From Phenylobacterium sp. (GTDB taxonomy: Bacteria > Pseudomonadota > Alphaproteobacteria > Caulobacterales > Caulobacteraceae): a DNA stretch of 60,168 nucleotides. The position numbers and the translations under genes are program-made. The notes below the pieces were generated by a model. It searched no databases. It had not been told where the DNA came from and saw only the letters and a list, made by a program, of their open reading frames with translations. The stretch covers positions 1 through 60,168 of the forward strand of contig JADBZH010000034.1 of the NCBI GenBank assembly GCA_020402585.1. Reading direction: 5' to 3'. Below are positions 28,424 through 37,668 of this stretch, one piece after another; within the stretch, counting starts at the first letter, position 1, and the number at the start of each line of letters is the position of its first letter.

Positions 28424-29577
28424 CCCCTGATCCCGACGCGGCGGGCTTCGGCGTCTACGTCCACTGGCCCTACTGCGCCCGGATCTGCCCCTACTGCGAC
28501 TTCAACGTCCACCGCGACAGGCGTCCCGGCGAGGCCGCCGAGCTGGCCCGGGCGATCGTCTCCGACCTCGCCCAGCGGGCCGCAGCAACCGGACCGCGGC
28601 GGCTGGGCTCGATCTTCTTCGGCGGCGGCACGCCCTCGCTCATGGCCCCAGAGGTCGTGGCGGAGGTCATCGCGGCCTGCCGGCGGCTCTGGGAGGCCGT
28701 CCCTGATCTTGAGGTGAGCCTGGAAGCGAACCCGACGGACGCCGAGGCCGGCCGGTTCGCCGCCCTGGCCGAAGCGGGTGTGAACCGCCTGTCCCTGGGC
28801 CTGCAGTCGCTGGAGGATGAGGCCCTGGTCCAGCTGGGACGCAACCACGATGCGGCGGCGGGGCGGCGGGCGACGGAGGCGGCTCTGGAGGTCTTTTCCC
28901 GCGTCTCCATCGACCTGATCTACGCCCGACCCGGCCAGACGCCTCAGGCCTGGGCCGCAGAGCTGGACGCCGCTCTGGCCCTCGGCGCCGGCCACATCTC
29001 GCCCTACCAGCTGACCATCGAGCCGGGGACGGCCTTCGAGCGGGCGGTGCGCCGCGGGCGGCTGGTCCCGCCCGACGATTCCGGCGCCGCGGACCTGTGG
29101 GACGTGACCCAGGACCGGCTGTCCGCCGCGGGCTTCGAGGCCTACGAGGTGTCGAACCACGCCCGCACCCCCGCCGACCGGTCCCGGCACAACCTGACCT
29201 ACTGGCGGGGCGGCGACTGGCTGGGCGTCGGGCCGGGAGCGCACGGTCGGCTGACCCTGCACGGGGTGCGCCGGGGCCAGGTCTGCGCCGCCCGCCCCGC
29301 CGACTACATCGCCGCCGTCGCCCGCGGCGAGGGGGAAGGGGAGATCGAGGTCCTTGAGGCGCCGGACGCGGCCGTGGAGCGGGTTCTCTCCGGCATCCGG
29401 CTGGCCGAGGGCGTCCCCTTCCGGGCGCTGTCCGCCCTGGGCCTGTCACCCGGACATGCCGAGGTGCGCGACCTCTCCGAAGCGGGCCTGCTGGCCGCCG
29501 ACCCGGACCGGTTGAGGGTCACCGCCGAAGGCCGCCGCCTGCTCAACGCCGTTCTGGAGCGTCTGCTGGCGCGCTGA
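28420..29577 (+). CDS. hemW: Radical SAM heme chaperone HemW
   Basis: A 385-residue radical-SAM protein of the HemN-like group. The cluster motif is [10 protein letters not shown] (CX3CX2C) at about residues 19-26, preceded by [21 protein letters not shown] binds SAM, with [19 protein letters not shown] and the Y-x-SNHAR segment typical of HemW. It lacks the extra residues of true oxygen-independent coproporphyrinogen oxidases, so heme insertion/chaperone function is more likely. The start is a TTG overlapping the rdgB stop (TTGA). Confidence 0.9.
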   Translation: MTPDPDAAGFGVYVHWPYCARICPYCDFNVHRDRRPGEAAELARAIVSDLAQRAAATGPRRLGSIFFGGGTPSLMAPEVVAEVIAACRRLWEAVPDLEVSLEANPTDAEAGRFAALAEAGVNRLSLGLQSLEDEALVQLGRNHDAAAGRRATEAALEVFSRVSIDLIYARPGQTPQAWAAELDAALALGAGHISPYQLTIEPGTAFERAVRRGRLVPPDDSGAADLWDVTQDRLSAAGFEAYEVSNHARTPADRSRHNLTYWRGGDWLGVGPGAHGRLTLHGVRRGQVCAARPADYIAAVARGEGEGEIEVLEAPDAAVERVLSGIRLAEGVPFRALSALGLSPGHAEVRDLSEAGLLAADPDRLRVTAEGRRLLNAVLERLLAR

Positions 29578-29622
29578 AACGGGCGCCTTGCATTGGCCGC
29601 ATAATGCCGCGAAGGCTGGGCC

Positions 29623-30492
29623 ATGAGCCGCAGACCCCCGCCGCCGCCCCTGTCCGACGCCCCCCTGGCGCCCGGCCTCTACCTGGTGGCGACCCCCATC
29701 GGGAACCTGAGGGACATCACCCTGAGGGCCCTGGACATCCTGTCTGCGGCGGACCTGGTCCTGGCGGAGGACACCAGGGTCACCGGCAAGCTCCTCGCCG
29801 CCTACGGCCTGTCCAAGCCCATGGCCCGCTATGACGAGCACGCCGGTGGGCGCACGGCGCCCCGGGCCCTGGCCCTGCTGGAACAGGGCGGGCGGGTGGC
29901 CCTGGCCTCCGACGCCGGCACCCCCCTGGTCTCGGACCCGGGCTTTCCCCTGGTGCGGGAAGCCATCGCCCGGGGCCTGCCCATCTTCGCCGCGCCGGGT
30001 CCCTCGGCGGCCATTGCGGCCCTGACCGTCTCGGGCCTGCCCGCCGAGCGCTTCCTCTTCGCCGGCTTCCTGTCGCCGAAGTCCGCCGCCCGCCGGCGGG
30101 AGCTGGCCGAGCTGGCGGGGGTCCGCGCCACCCTCATCCTGTTCGAGGGCGGAAGCCGGCTGAAGGCGAGCCTGACCGACATGGCCGACGTCCTGGGGCC
30201 CCGCCCCGCCGCCGTCGCGCGCGAACTGACCAAGCTGCACGAGACCCTGGTGCGCGGCCCCCTGGACGTCCTGGCCGCGGACGCCGCCCTCGACCATCCC
30301 CTGGGCGAGGTGGTGATCGTGGTGGCGCCGGGCCGGGAGGAAGCCGCCACGGCGGACGACGCCGACGCGGCCCTGGCCGAGGCCCTGACCCGGCTCTCCC
30401 CCGGCGAGGCGGCCTCGGAGGTCGCCCGGGCCCTGGGCCTGCCGAGGCGGGACCTCTACCGCCGGGCCCTGGCCCTGAAGGGCGCCGGATGA
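29623..30492 (+). CDS. rsmI: 16S rRNA 2'-O-methyltransferase RsmI
   Basis: A 289-residue tetrapyrrole-methylase-fold enzyme that methylates C1402 of 16S rRNA. Signature GLYLVATPIGNLRDITLRALDIL, then AEDTRVTGKLLAAYGL, RVALASDAGTPLVSDPG and APGPSAAIAALTVSGLP. A short C-terminal helical domain with VARALGLPRRDLYRRAL is present. The N-terminus is proline-rich. Its stop overlaps the start of yraN by 4 bp. Confidence 0.95.
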   Translation: MSRRPPPPPLSDAPLAPGLYLVATPIGNLRDITLRALDILSAADLVLAEDTRVTGKLLAAYGLSKPMARYDEHAGGRTAPRALALLEQGGRVALASDAGTPLVSDPGFPLVREAIARGLPIFAAPGPSAAIAALTVSGLPAERFLFAGFLSPKSAARRRELAELAGVRATLILFEGGSRLKASLTDMADVLGPRPAAVARELTKLHETLVRGPLDVLAADAALDHPLGEVVIVVAPGREEAATADDADAALAEALTRLSPGEAASEVARALGLPRRDLYRRALALKGAG

Positions 30493-30875
30493 AGGCCGGG
30501 GCGCGGCCCTGGCGGCGCCGGCTGGGCGCCCGGGCGCGGACCGGCGGACGCCGCGCCGAGTGGGTCGCCCTCGTCTGGCTGATGCTCAAGGGCTGGCGGA
30601 TCCTCGGCTTCCGGCTGAAGACCCCCCAGGCCGAGATCGACATCCTGGCCCTGCGCGGACCGGTCCTGGCGGTGGTGGAGGTCAAGTCCCGCGCCAGCCT
30701 TGAGGCGGCCCTCGAGGCCGTCGGCCCCGACCAGAGAGAGAGGCTGAGGCGGGCGGGGCGGACCCTGGCCGCCCGCCGGCCGGACCTCGCCGGGCGTTCT
30801 GTACGGCTCGACCTCGTCGCCCTCGCCCCGGGCCGCAGGCCCCGGCATCTGCCAGACGCCTGGGCGGGACTTTGA
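30489..30875 (+). CDS. yraN: UPF0102/YraN-family endonuclease-like protein
   Basis: A 128-residue protein with a small PD-(D/E)xK nuclease fold. [34 protein letters not shown] gives the catalytic Glu/Asp, and LAVVEVKSR supplies the ExK pair. [16 protein letters not shown] and [22 protein letters not shown] complete the family pattern. The physiological substrate is not established. The coupling rsmI-yraN-gshB is widely conserved. Confidence 0.9.
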   Translation: MKAGARPWRRRLGARARTGGRRAEWVALVWLMLKGWRILGFRLKTPQAEIDILALRGPVLAVVEVKSRASLEAALEAVGPDQRERLRRAGRTLAARRPDLAGRSVRLDLVALAPGRRPRHLPDAWAGL

Positions 30876-30924
30876 CGCCGCGCCGGCGCCCCATGCTAGA
30901 AGGATGTCTTCGAGGGAGCCCGCC

Positions 30925-31872
30925 ATGAAGCTGAACGTCGCCGTCCAGATGGACCCGCTGGAGCACATCCGCATCCAGGGGGACTCCACCTTCGCCATGA
31001 TGCTGGAGGCCCAGGACCGGGGCCACGACCTCTTCGTCTACACGCCCGAACGGCTGGCCCTGGAGGGCGGAACCCTGATGGCCCGCGGCCGGTCCGTCCG
31101 GGTCAAGGACGTCCAGGACGAGCACGCCGCCTTCGGTCCCTGGGAACAGCGCGACCTGTCCGAGGCCGACGTGGTGCTGCTGCGCCAGGACCCGCCCTTC
31201 GACATGGCCTACATCACCACCACCCACTTCCTGGACGCCATCCACCCCAGGACCTTGGTGGTGAACAACCCGGCCGAGGTGCGCAACGCCCCGGAAAAGC
31301 TCTACGTCACCACCTTCGAAGGGGTGCAGCCGCCGACCCTGATCACTTCGGACGTCGAGGCCCTCTACGACTTCCGCGCCCGGCACGGGGACATCGTGCT
31401 CAAGCCCCTCTATGGCGGCGGCGGCTCAGGCGTGGCCCGCCTGCTGGCGGACGACCCCAACCTCGACGCCCTCCTGGACCTGCACCGGATGATCAGCCGC
31501 GAGCCGGTGATCGCCCAGAAGTTCATTCCGGCGGTGACCAAGGGCGACAAGCGCATCCTGCTGGTGGACGGAGAGCCGGTCGGGGCCATCAATCGGGTGC
31601 CGGCGCCGGGACAGATCCGCTCGAACCTGGCCGTGGGCGGCCGGGCCGACGCCGTGGAGCTGACCGCCCGCGACCTCGAGCTCTGCGCCATCATCGGCCC
31701 GCAGCTGAAGGCCCGGGGCCTCTTGTTCGTGGGCGTCGACGTGATCGGCGACTACCTGACCGAGATCAACGTCACCTCCCCCACCGGGGCCCGCGCCCTG
31801 AAGCGCCTGTCGGGCATCGACGCCGTCACCGCGCTCTGGGACGTGATCGAGACGAAGCGCGCCGGCGGCTGA
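30925..31872 (+). CDS. gshB: Glutathione synthetase
   Basis: A 315-residue ATP-grasp ligase that joins gamma-glutamylcysteine to glycine. The N-terminal [50 protein letters not shown], the P-loop-like [14 protein letters not shown], and [27 protein letters not shown] are standard. ATG 30925 is chosen since GAGGGAG precedes it and the fold begins there; an ATG 21 bases upstream has no good site. Confidence 0.95.
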   Translation: MKLNVAVQMDPLEHIRIQGDSTFAMMLEAQDRGHDLFVYTPERLALEGGTLMARGRSVRVKDVQDEHAAFGPWEQRDLSEADVVLLRQDPPFDMAYITTTHFLDAIHPRTLVVNNPAEVRNAPEKLYVTTFEGVQPPTLITSDVEALYDFRARHGDIVLKPLYGGGGSGVARLLADDPNLDALLDLHRMISREPVIAQKFIPAVTKGDKRILLVDGEPVGAINRVPAPGQIRSNLAVGGRADAVELTARDLELCAIIGPQLKARGLLFVGVDVIGDYLTEINVTSPTGARALKRLSGIDAVTALWDVIETKRAGG

Positions 31873-31884
31873 AGGCGCCTTCAG

Positions 31885-31899
31885 GTTCCGTATTTGTTC
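31885..31899. promoter_or_regulatory. LexA (SOS) box before comM
   Basis: GTTC-CGTATTT-GTTC exactly fits the alphaproteobacterial LexA consensus GTTC-N7-GTTC. It sits in the 92-bp gap between gshB and comM, 66 bp before the comM start, where it could cover a promoter. It predicts DNA-damage induction of comM, independent of the upstream genes. Confidence 0.7.
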
Positions 31900-31964
31900 T
31901 TGCCTGCCCTCGGGCGGCGTGCTTGTCTGGCCTCGGGGACCGGGGCGCAGCGCAAGGAGAGCGT

Positions 31965-33500
31965 ATGGCCGCCCGCGTCACCACCCTGGCCTTCCTGGGC
32001 GTTGAGGCCCGACCCGTGGAGGTCGAGGTCCAGCTGACCGCCGGCGAGCAGAAGTTCGTCCTGGTGGGCCTGGGCGACAAGGCTGTGGCCGAGAGCCGCG
32101 AGCGCGTGCGGGCCGCCTTCGCCGGCCTGGGCCTGGCCATGCCGGGCCGCCGGATCATCTGCAACCTCGCCCCCGCCGACCTGCCCAAGGAAGGGAGCCA
32201 CTATGACCTGCCCATCGCCCTGGCGGTGATGGCGGCCATGGGGGTGATCCCGCCAGACGCCCTGGACGGCTGGGCGGCCATGGGCGAGTTGTCCCTCGAC
32301 GGGCGCATCACCGCCTCGGCCGGCGCCCTGCCGGCGGCGGTGGCGGCGGGCGGCCTGGGGCTGGGCCTGATCTGCCCCGAGGCCAGCGGGCCCGAGGCGG
32401 CCTGGGCGGGTTCGACCCCGGTTCTGGCGCCGCCCAGCCTGGTGGCTTTGGTCAACCACTTCCGCGGGACCCAGGCCCTCTCGCCGCCCGCGCCCGGCGC
32501 CCTGACCGAAGGCGCTCCCGCCCCCGACCTGCGCGAGGTGCGCGGCCAGGAGACCGCCCGCCGGGCCCTGGAGATCGCCGCCGCCGGCGGCCACAACCTG
32601 CTGCTGACCGGCCCGCCTGGGGCCGGCAAGTCGATGATGGCCGCCCGCCTGCCCGGCCTGTTGCCGCCCCTGTCCGCCGCCGAGCTGCTGGAGACCTCCA
32701 TGGTCCACTCGGTGGCCGGACTGATCGCCCGGGGCGAGCTGACCCGGGCCCGGCCTTTCCGCGCCCCGCACCACTCGGCGACCATGGCGGCCCTGACCGG
32801 CGGCGGCGCGCGAATCCGGCCAGGCGAGGCCTCCCTGGCGCACAACGGCGTCCTCTTCCTGGACGAGTTGCCGGAGTTCAGCGCCCAGGCCCTGGACTCC
32901 CTGCGCCAGCCGCTGGAGTCCGGCGAGATCACCGTCGCCCGGGCGGCGGGACACGTGCGTTATCCGGCCCGGTTCCAGCTGGTCGCCGCCCAGAACCCTT
33001 GCAAGTGCGGCAAGGGCGGCGAGGGCCGGGGCGCCTGCGGGCGGGCGCCGCGCTGCCAGGTGGACTACCGGGCGCGGGTGTCGGGGCCCTTCCTGGACCG
33101 GATCGACCTGCAGGTGGAGGTTCCCGCCGTCCGCGCCGCCGACCTGGCCCTGCCCGCCGCCGCCGAGGGCTCGGCCGAGGTCGCCGCCCGGGTGGCGGCC
33201 GCGCGGGAAATCCAGGTGCGCCGGGCGACAGCGGCGGGGCGGCCCGAGACCGAGGCCGCCAACGCCCGGGCGTCCGGCGACTGGCTGCAGGCCATCGCCG
33301 ACCCCGAGCCTGAGGCCCGGGCCCTCCTGACCCGCGCCGCCGACGCCGCAGGCCTCACCGCCCGGGGCTGGAGCCGGGTGCTGAGGCTGGCCCGGACGCT
33401 GGCGGACCTCGACGCCGGGGGTGGGGGCGAGGCCCCTCCCGTCGCCCGCCGGCACGTAGCCGAGGCCCTGGCCTACCGCGGCGCCGGAGAGCCCGGGTGA
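31965..33500 (+). CDS. comM: YifB/ComM-family AAA+ ATPase (Mg-chelatase-like)
   Basis: A 511-residue protein of the ComM group, whose characterised members are branch-migration helicases that help integrate DNA during transformation. The N-terminal Lon-S5-like part has VGLGDKAVAESRERVRAAF. AAA+ Walker A is GPPGAGKSMMAARLPG, Walker B VLFLDELPEF, and a Cys-rich stretch CKCGKGGEGRGACGRAPRC precedes the sensor region. A C-terminal YifB domain ends in VARRHVAEALAYRG. AAGGAGA precedes the ATG. The LexA-type box upstream suggests SOS control. Confidence 0.93.
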   Translation: MAARVTTLAFLGVEARPVEVEVQLTAGEQKFVLVGLGDKAVAESRERVRAAFAGLGLAMPGRRIICNLAPADLPKEGSHYDLPIALAVMAAMGVIPPDALDGWAAMGELSLDGRITASAGALPAAVAAGGLGLGLICPEASGPEAAWAGSTPVLAPPSLVALVNHFRGTQALSPPAPGALTEGAPAPDLREVRGQETARRALEIAAAGGHNLLLTGPPGAGKSMMAARLPGLLPPLSAAELLETSMVHSVAGLIARGELTRARPFRAPHHSATMAALTGGGARIRPGEASLAHNGVLFLDELPEFSAQALDSLRQPLESGEITVARAAGHVRYPARFQLVAAQNPCKCGKGGEGRGACGRAPRCQVDYRARVSGPFLDRIDLQVEVPAVRAADLALPAAAEGSAEVAARVAAAREIQVRRATAAGRPETEAANARASGDWLQAIADPEPEARALLTRAADAAGLTARGWSRVLRLARTLADLDAGGGGEAPPVARRHVAEALAYRGAGEPG

Positions 33501-33581
33501 TGGCGGCTCCGGCGGACTCTTCATCCTCTGTTCATCGCAGCGTTTGACGGTCCCTTAAGCCTCACGCGCGAGGATGCCGCC

Positions 33582-35126
33582 ATGATTCGAGCTGCAAACA
33601 TCCAGTCCCGGCCCGCCGAGCCCGTCTACGGAGACTTCCCGCCGTCAGACGGTCGCGCCGTACCGGTCACCGTCGAGGAACTGGCGGGGCTCAGCCACGA
33701 GTTCCGCACGCCGTTGAACGGCATCCTGGGCCTCGCCCGCCTGCTGGAGGCCACGCCCCTGACCGGGGAGCAGCGGAGCTATGTCGACGCCCTGCGGGAC
33801 TCCGGTGAGCACCTTCTGGGACTGGTCAACCAGCTTCTCGACTTCGCCCGCCTCGGGGCCTCGGCGGTGGAGATCCAAGACGAAGACATGGCCATCGAGG
33901 ACCTCCTGCGCGGCGTCTGCGAGCTCACGGCGCCGCGGGCGTCGGAGAAGGGGCTGGAGATCGGGTGGTGGATCGCCCCGGGCCTCGGTCGCATCCGCGC
34001 CGACGAGGGCCGGCTGCGGCAGGTCCTCCTCAACTTCGTCGGAAACGCCCTGAAGTTCACAAAGACCGGCGGCGTCCTCGTCTCTGCGGCGCCGGTCAAG
34101 GGCGGGCGCATCCGGCTGACCGTCTCCGACACGGGACCCGGGGTCGCGGAAAGCGAGCGCGAGCGCATCTTTGAACCCTTCATCCAGACCGATCCAAGGG
34201 TCGACGGAGTGAGCCTCGGCGGCGCCGGCCTCGGACTGGCCATCGTCAGGTCCCTGGCCATCGCCATGAAGGGCGAAGCAAGCGTCGAGACCGCCCCCGG
34301 CGGCGGCGCCAGCTTCTGGTTCGAGTTCCCGGCGGCGCGGGCCGGCGGCTCGGCAGGCCGCAACCTGTCGCGGCGCCGGATCGGTGTGATCAGCCCCAGT
34401 CCCGTCGTCTGCGAGGCGGCGGTCCGGCAGATCCTCGCCCGGGGCGGGGAAGGCGTGGCCTCCGCCGGGCTCGAAGACCTGCCCGCGGACGCCGAGGTCC
34501 TGCTCCTGGACCATGCGCTGGCCCCTTCGTCGCCGCCTGATGATCGGCCGGCCATCATCCTCCTGTCGCCGGAAGACCGGGGCCTGATTGATGATTACCG
34601 GGCCCGGGGGTTCGCCGGTTACCTGATCAAGCCCCTTCGCCCGGGATCCCTCGCCGCACAGGTCCTGTCGGCCTTGGGCGGCGGCAGCCGCGCCGGGCGC
34701 CTGGACGACCGGATCGCGCCGGCGGTGGCGCCCGGCCTGCGCGTGCTGCTGGTCGAGGACCACGCCATCAACGCCCTCCTGGCGACCGCCATGCTGAACC
34801 GGGAACGCTGCGTGGTGGACCATGCCGCCGGCGGCCCAGAGGCCCTGGCCGCCGTGGCCGTGGGAACCTATGACCTGGTCCTCATGGACATGCGGATGCC
34901 GGGAATGACGGGTACCGAAACCGCCCAGGAGATGCGGAACCAGGGCCTCGCCACCCCGATCGTCGCCCTGACGGCCAACGCCTTCGAGGATGACCGGCAG
35001 GCCTGCCTCGCCGCCGGGATGGACGAGTTCCTCGTCAAGCCGGTCTCTGCGGACGCCCTGCGGCGGACGCTTTCGCGGGTCGCCCGGGGATGGAGCGAGG
35101 CCCCGAGCCGCCGCCGCTCGGCCTGA
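33582..35126 (+). CDS. shkA: Soluble hybrid histidine kinase with pseudo-receiver and receiver, ShkA-like
   Basis: A 514-residue cytoplasmic hybrid kinase without membrane or PAS segments. H-box LSHEFRTPLNGILG (His39), N-box LLNFVGNALKFT, G1 VSDTGPGV, F-box IFEPFIQ and G2 GGAGLGLAIV complete the kinase. A degenerate receiver follows (about 266-363): the acidic pair is replaced by ISPSP, though LLLD (Asp310) and YLIKPLR (347-353) remain. The linker carries DDR at 375-377. The last domain is a full receiver with VEDH, Asp436 (LVLMDMRMP) and Lys486. This matches Caulobacter ShkA, which is locked by a DDR motif, freed by c-di-GMP binding to Rec1, and phosphorylates TacA through ShpA. The neighbourhood also fits. 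One GANTC lies 63 bp upstream. Confidence 0.75.
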   Translation: MIRAANIQSRPAEPVYGDFPPSDGRAVPVTVEELAGLSHEFRTPLNGILGLARLLEATPLTGEQRSYVDALRDSGEHLLGLVNQLLDFARLGASAVEIQDEDMAIEDLLRGVCELTAPRASEKGLEIGWWIAPGLGRIRADEGRLRQVLLNFVGNALKFTKTGGVLVSAAPVKGGRIRLTVSDTGPGVAESERERIFEPFIQTDPRVDGVSLGGAGLGLAIVRSLAIAMKGEASVETAPGGGASFWFEFPAARAGGSAGRNLSRRRIGVISPSPVVCEAAVRQILARGGEGVASAGLEDLPADAEVLLLDHALAPSSPPDDRPAIILLSPEDRGLIDDYRARGFAGYLIKPLRPGSLAAQVLSALGGGSRAGRLDDRIAPAVAPGLRVLLVEDHAINALLATAMLNRERCVVDHAAGGPEALAAVAVGTYDLVLMDMRMPGMTGTETAQEMRNQGLATPIVALTANAFEDDRQACLAAGMDEFLVKPVSADALRRTLSRVARGWSEAPSRRRSA

Positions 35127-35206
35127 GGCGCCGGACCGCTGGACGGGGCCGGCGGCGCGCGGCACTCTGGACGCGCCGCGCACCGGGCGGCCTTCCGGGC
35201 GGACCG

Positions 35207-36937
35207 ATGAGTGAGACAACGCCGTCGGAGAGCGGGCAGGCCCGGCTCTCAACACTCCAGGCCCTGGCGGTCTACCTGGAGCGGCGCTCCCTGGTGATGC
35301 TGGCCCTGGGCTTCGCCTCGGGCCTGCCCAACCTCCTGATCTTCGACACCCTGTCCGCCTGGCTGCGGGACGCCGGGCTGTCCCTTGAGGTCATCGGGAT
35401 CTTCAGCCTGGCGACCCTGGCCTATTCGGTGAAGTTCCTCTGGGCGCCCCTCGTGGACCGGGCGACCATTCCCGGACTGACCGGGCGGCTGGGGCACCGG
35501 CGCTCCTGGATGCTGGTCTGCCAGGCTCTCATCATGGTCGCCCTGCTGGCGATCGCCGGCGTCGACCCGTCCCGCAGCCTGCCCGCCATGGCGGGCCTCG
35601 CCGTCCTCGTCGGCATCGTTTCGGCGACCCAGGACATCGTCATTGACGCCTGGCGCATCGAGGCGGTGGGGACGGAGAGGGCGGGGGCCATGGCCGCCGC
35701 CTACCAGTGGGGCTACCGGATCGCCATGATCCTGGCCGGGATCCTGCCCCTGGTCCTCAGCGACGCCCTGGGCTGGGGGGGATCCTACGCCCTCATGGCC
35801 GGACTCATGCTGGCGGGAACCGCCGGCGTCCTCGCCGCGCCGAGGGAGGCCCGCCACGAGATCCGACCCCTTGGCGGGGCCGGGGCGCCGCGCCGTCCGG
35901 GTCGCGACGCCCTGGAGTGGGCCGGGCGCGGCGCCCTGGTGCTGGCGGCCGCCGCCCTCCTGGGGTCCGGCCTGGCGGGAGATCCCTTCCTGATCCGGGC
36001 GCCCCTCTCCGCCCTGGGCCTGACCGGCCTCGCCGAGGCGGTCGCAGACCTCTGGGCCTCCAGGCCCGGCGGCGCCATCGCCCAGGTCGCCGCCGCCGTC
36101 GGCGGCCTTGCGGTCCTGGCGGCGGCCGTCCTGCCCCTGCCGGGCGCGCCGACCCGTCCCGGGCGCTTCCTGTTCTCGGCCCTGGGCGAGCCCCTCGCCG
36201 ATTTTGTCCGAAGGCACAGCGGCGCCGCGGGCCTGATCCTGGCCCTGATCTGCGTCTATCGCCTGCCCGACTTCGTCCTGAACATCATGAACCCCTTCTA
36301 TCTCGACCTCGGCTTCTCGAAGCTGGAGATCGCCGAGGTGCGCAAGGTCCTGGGGGTGGTCATGTCGGTGGCCGGGGTGGGCCTGGGCGGGTGGGCGGTC
36401 GCCCGGCTGGGACTGATCCGCGCCCTGGTCATCGGCGCCTTCGCCGGTCCGATCTCGAACCTCGCCTTCGCCTGGCTGACCCTGCAGGGCCCCCAGGTCT
36501 GGGCCCTGGCGGTGGCGATCAGCCTGGACAACATCGCCTCAGGCTTCGCCGGGACCTGCCTGATCGCCTACATGTCGAGCCTGACCAGCCAGGGCTTCAC
36601 CGCTTCGCAGTACGCCCTCTTTTCGTCGCTCTACGCCCTCTTGGGCAAGCTGGTGGCCTCCCAGTCCGGCCGGCTCGTGGAGGGCGTCGCGCGGATGGCG
36701 GACGCCGGCGGGCCGACCGCGAGCCTTCGCGCCCTCCTGGGTCCGGCGCCGGCGGGCGCCTTCTCCGAGGCCGCGATCAAGTCCGGGGTCAGCGCCGCGG
36801 GCCTGGGAACCGGCTACGTGGCCTTCTTCGTCTATTCAGCCCTTCTGGGGGTGCTGGGGGTGATCCTCGCCCTCGCCGTGGCCGCCCGGGAGCGCCGGCG
36901 GCTTGCCGGCCAGGAAGCGGATCAGACGCCGGCCTGA
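35207..36937 (+). CDS. ampG: AmpG-like major facilitator permease
   Basis: A 576-residue membrane transporter with about 14 predicted helices. The opening LVMLALGFASGLPNLLIFDTLSAWLRDAGLSLEVIGIFSLATLAYSVKFLWAPLVDR and LGHRRSWMLVCQ are the AmpG signature. AmpG imports anhydromuropeptides from cell-wall turnover. Later segments include VYRLPDFVLNIMNPFYLDLGFSKLEIAEV and LTSQGFTASQYALFSSLYALLGK. The ATG at 35207 is preferred; an in-frame ATG at 35090 would overlap the kinase gene. Its 3' end overlaps the convergent ppa by 16 bp. It has a large internal G/A-rich loop, about residues 215-330. Confidence 0.88.
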   Translation: MSETTPSESGQARLSTLQALAVYLERRSLVMLALGFASGLPNLLIFDTLSAWLRDAGLSLEVIGIFSLATLAYSVKFLWAPLVDRATIPGLTGRLGHRRSWMLVCQALIMVALLAIAGVDPSRSLPAMAGLAVLVGIVSATQDIVIDAWRIEAVGTERAGAMAAAYQWGYRIAMILAGILPLVLSDALGWGGSYALMAGLMLAGTAGVLAAPREARHEIRPLGGAGAPRRPGRDALEWAGRGALVLAAAALLGSGLAGDPFLIRAPLSALGLTGLAEAVADLWASRPGGAIAQVAAAVGGLAVLAAAVLPLPGAPTRPGRFLFSALGEPLADFVRRHSGAAGLILALICVYRLPDFVLNIMNPFYLDLGFSKLEIAEVRKVLGVVMSVAGVGLGGWAVARLGLIRALVIGAFAGPISNLAFAWLTLQGPQVWALAVAISLDNIASGFAGTCLIAYMSSLTSQGFTASQYALFSSLYALLGKLVASQSGRLVEGVARMADAGGPTASLRALLGPAPAGAFSEAAIKSGVSAAGLGTGYVAFFVYSALLGVLGVILALAVAARERRRLAGQEADQTPA

Positions 36938-37458
36938 CGCCCCCGCTCGATGGCCTGGCGGATCAGATCGCCGGTTTCCTCGGGGTCGGCCCAGCGTCCG
37001 ACCTCGGACATCTTGCCCTTCTCCAGGTCCTTGTAGTGGGCGAAGAAGTGGCCGATCTGCTCGGTGAGGATGGAGGGCAGGGCCCGCCAGGAGTCGATGC
37101 TGGCGTAATAGGGGTGGAGCTTGTCCACCGGAACGGCGAGGACCTTCTCGTCTTCTCCGGCCTCGTCGACCATGATCAGGCATCCAATGGGCCGGCAGCG
37201 GATGATGGCGCCGGTGGCCACCGGGGTGGGGCCGACCACCAGGATGTCGATCGGGTCGCCATCCCCCGACAGGGTGTGGGGAATGAAGCCGTAATTGCCG
37301 GGATAGAACATGGCCGTGTGCAGGAAACGGTCGACAAACATGGCGCCCGAGGCCTTGTCGAACTCGTACTTCACGGGGGCTCCCCCCTGGGGGATCTCGA
37401 TCAGGGCGTTGACGTCATAGGGCGGGTTCACCCCGACCGGGATCCGGGAAATATCCAT
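36922..37458 (-). CDS. ppa: Inorganic pyrophosphatase (family I)
   Basis: A 178-residue soluble pyrophosphatase that drives biosynthesis by removing PPi. PVKYEFDKASGAMFVDRFLHTAMFYPGNYGFIPHTLSGDGDPIDILVVGP contains the metal-binding Glu/Asp residues of the family I signature DGDPIDILV; GCLIMVDEAGEDEKVLAVP follows. Length matches the E. coli-type enzyme. It is divergent from the rimP operon and convergent, with overlap, with the AmpG-like gene. Confidence 0.97.
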   Translation of the reverse strand: MDISRIPVGVNPPYDVNALIEIPQGGAPVKYEFDKASGAMFVDRFLHTAMFYPGNYGFIPHTLSGDGDPIDILVVGPTPVATGAIIRCRPIGCLIMVDEAGEDEKVLAVPVDKLHPYYASIDSWRALPSILTEQIGHFFAHYKDLEKGKMSEVGRWADPEETGDLIRQAIERGRQAGV

Positions 37459-37529
37459 CTGGGTCTCCTGGGCCAGACCATGCCGGGCCGAAGGCTGCTA
37501 TGGCGCAAAGGGGCGCCGGGCGGAAGGGG

Positions 37530-37558
37530 CTGACAGGGGACGCCAGCTGTTCTATAAG
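37530..37558 (+). promoter_or_regulatory. Promoter of the rimP-nusA-infB operon
   Basis: CTGACA (37530-37535), a 17-bp spacer and TATAAG (37553-37558) form a near-consensus sigma-70-type promoter, unusually strong for this G+C-rich sequence. Initiation would be expected near 37565, leaving a leader of about 100 nt before rimP. Confidence 0.7.
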
Positions 37559-37597
37559 CCCGGCAACATCGTTTGTGACGTTGGATGACGTCTGCGA

Positions 37598-37626
37598 GCG
37601 GCGGGCTGCGGCCCGGCCGCTTTTTT
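37598..37626 (+). terminator. Intrinsic terminator in the rimP leader (candidate attenuator)
   Basis: GCGGC-GGGC (37598-37606) pairs with GCCC-(G)-GCCGC (37611-37620) around a TGCG loop with one bulged G, followed by six T residues at 37621-37626. This is a textbook intrinsic terminator placed after the promoter and 42 bp before the rimP ATG, so it should end most transcripts unless read-through is regulated. Confidence 0.75.
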
Positions 37627-37668
37627 GTTGGACCCGAGGGGCGCCCGGACCGGGCGCGGAGAGACCAA

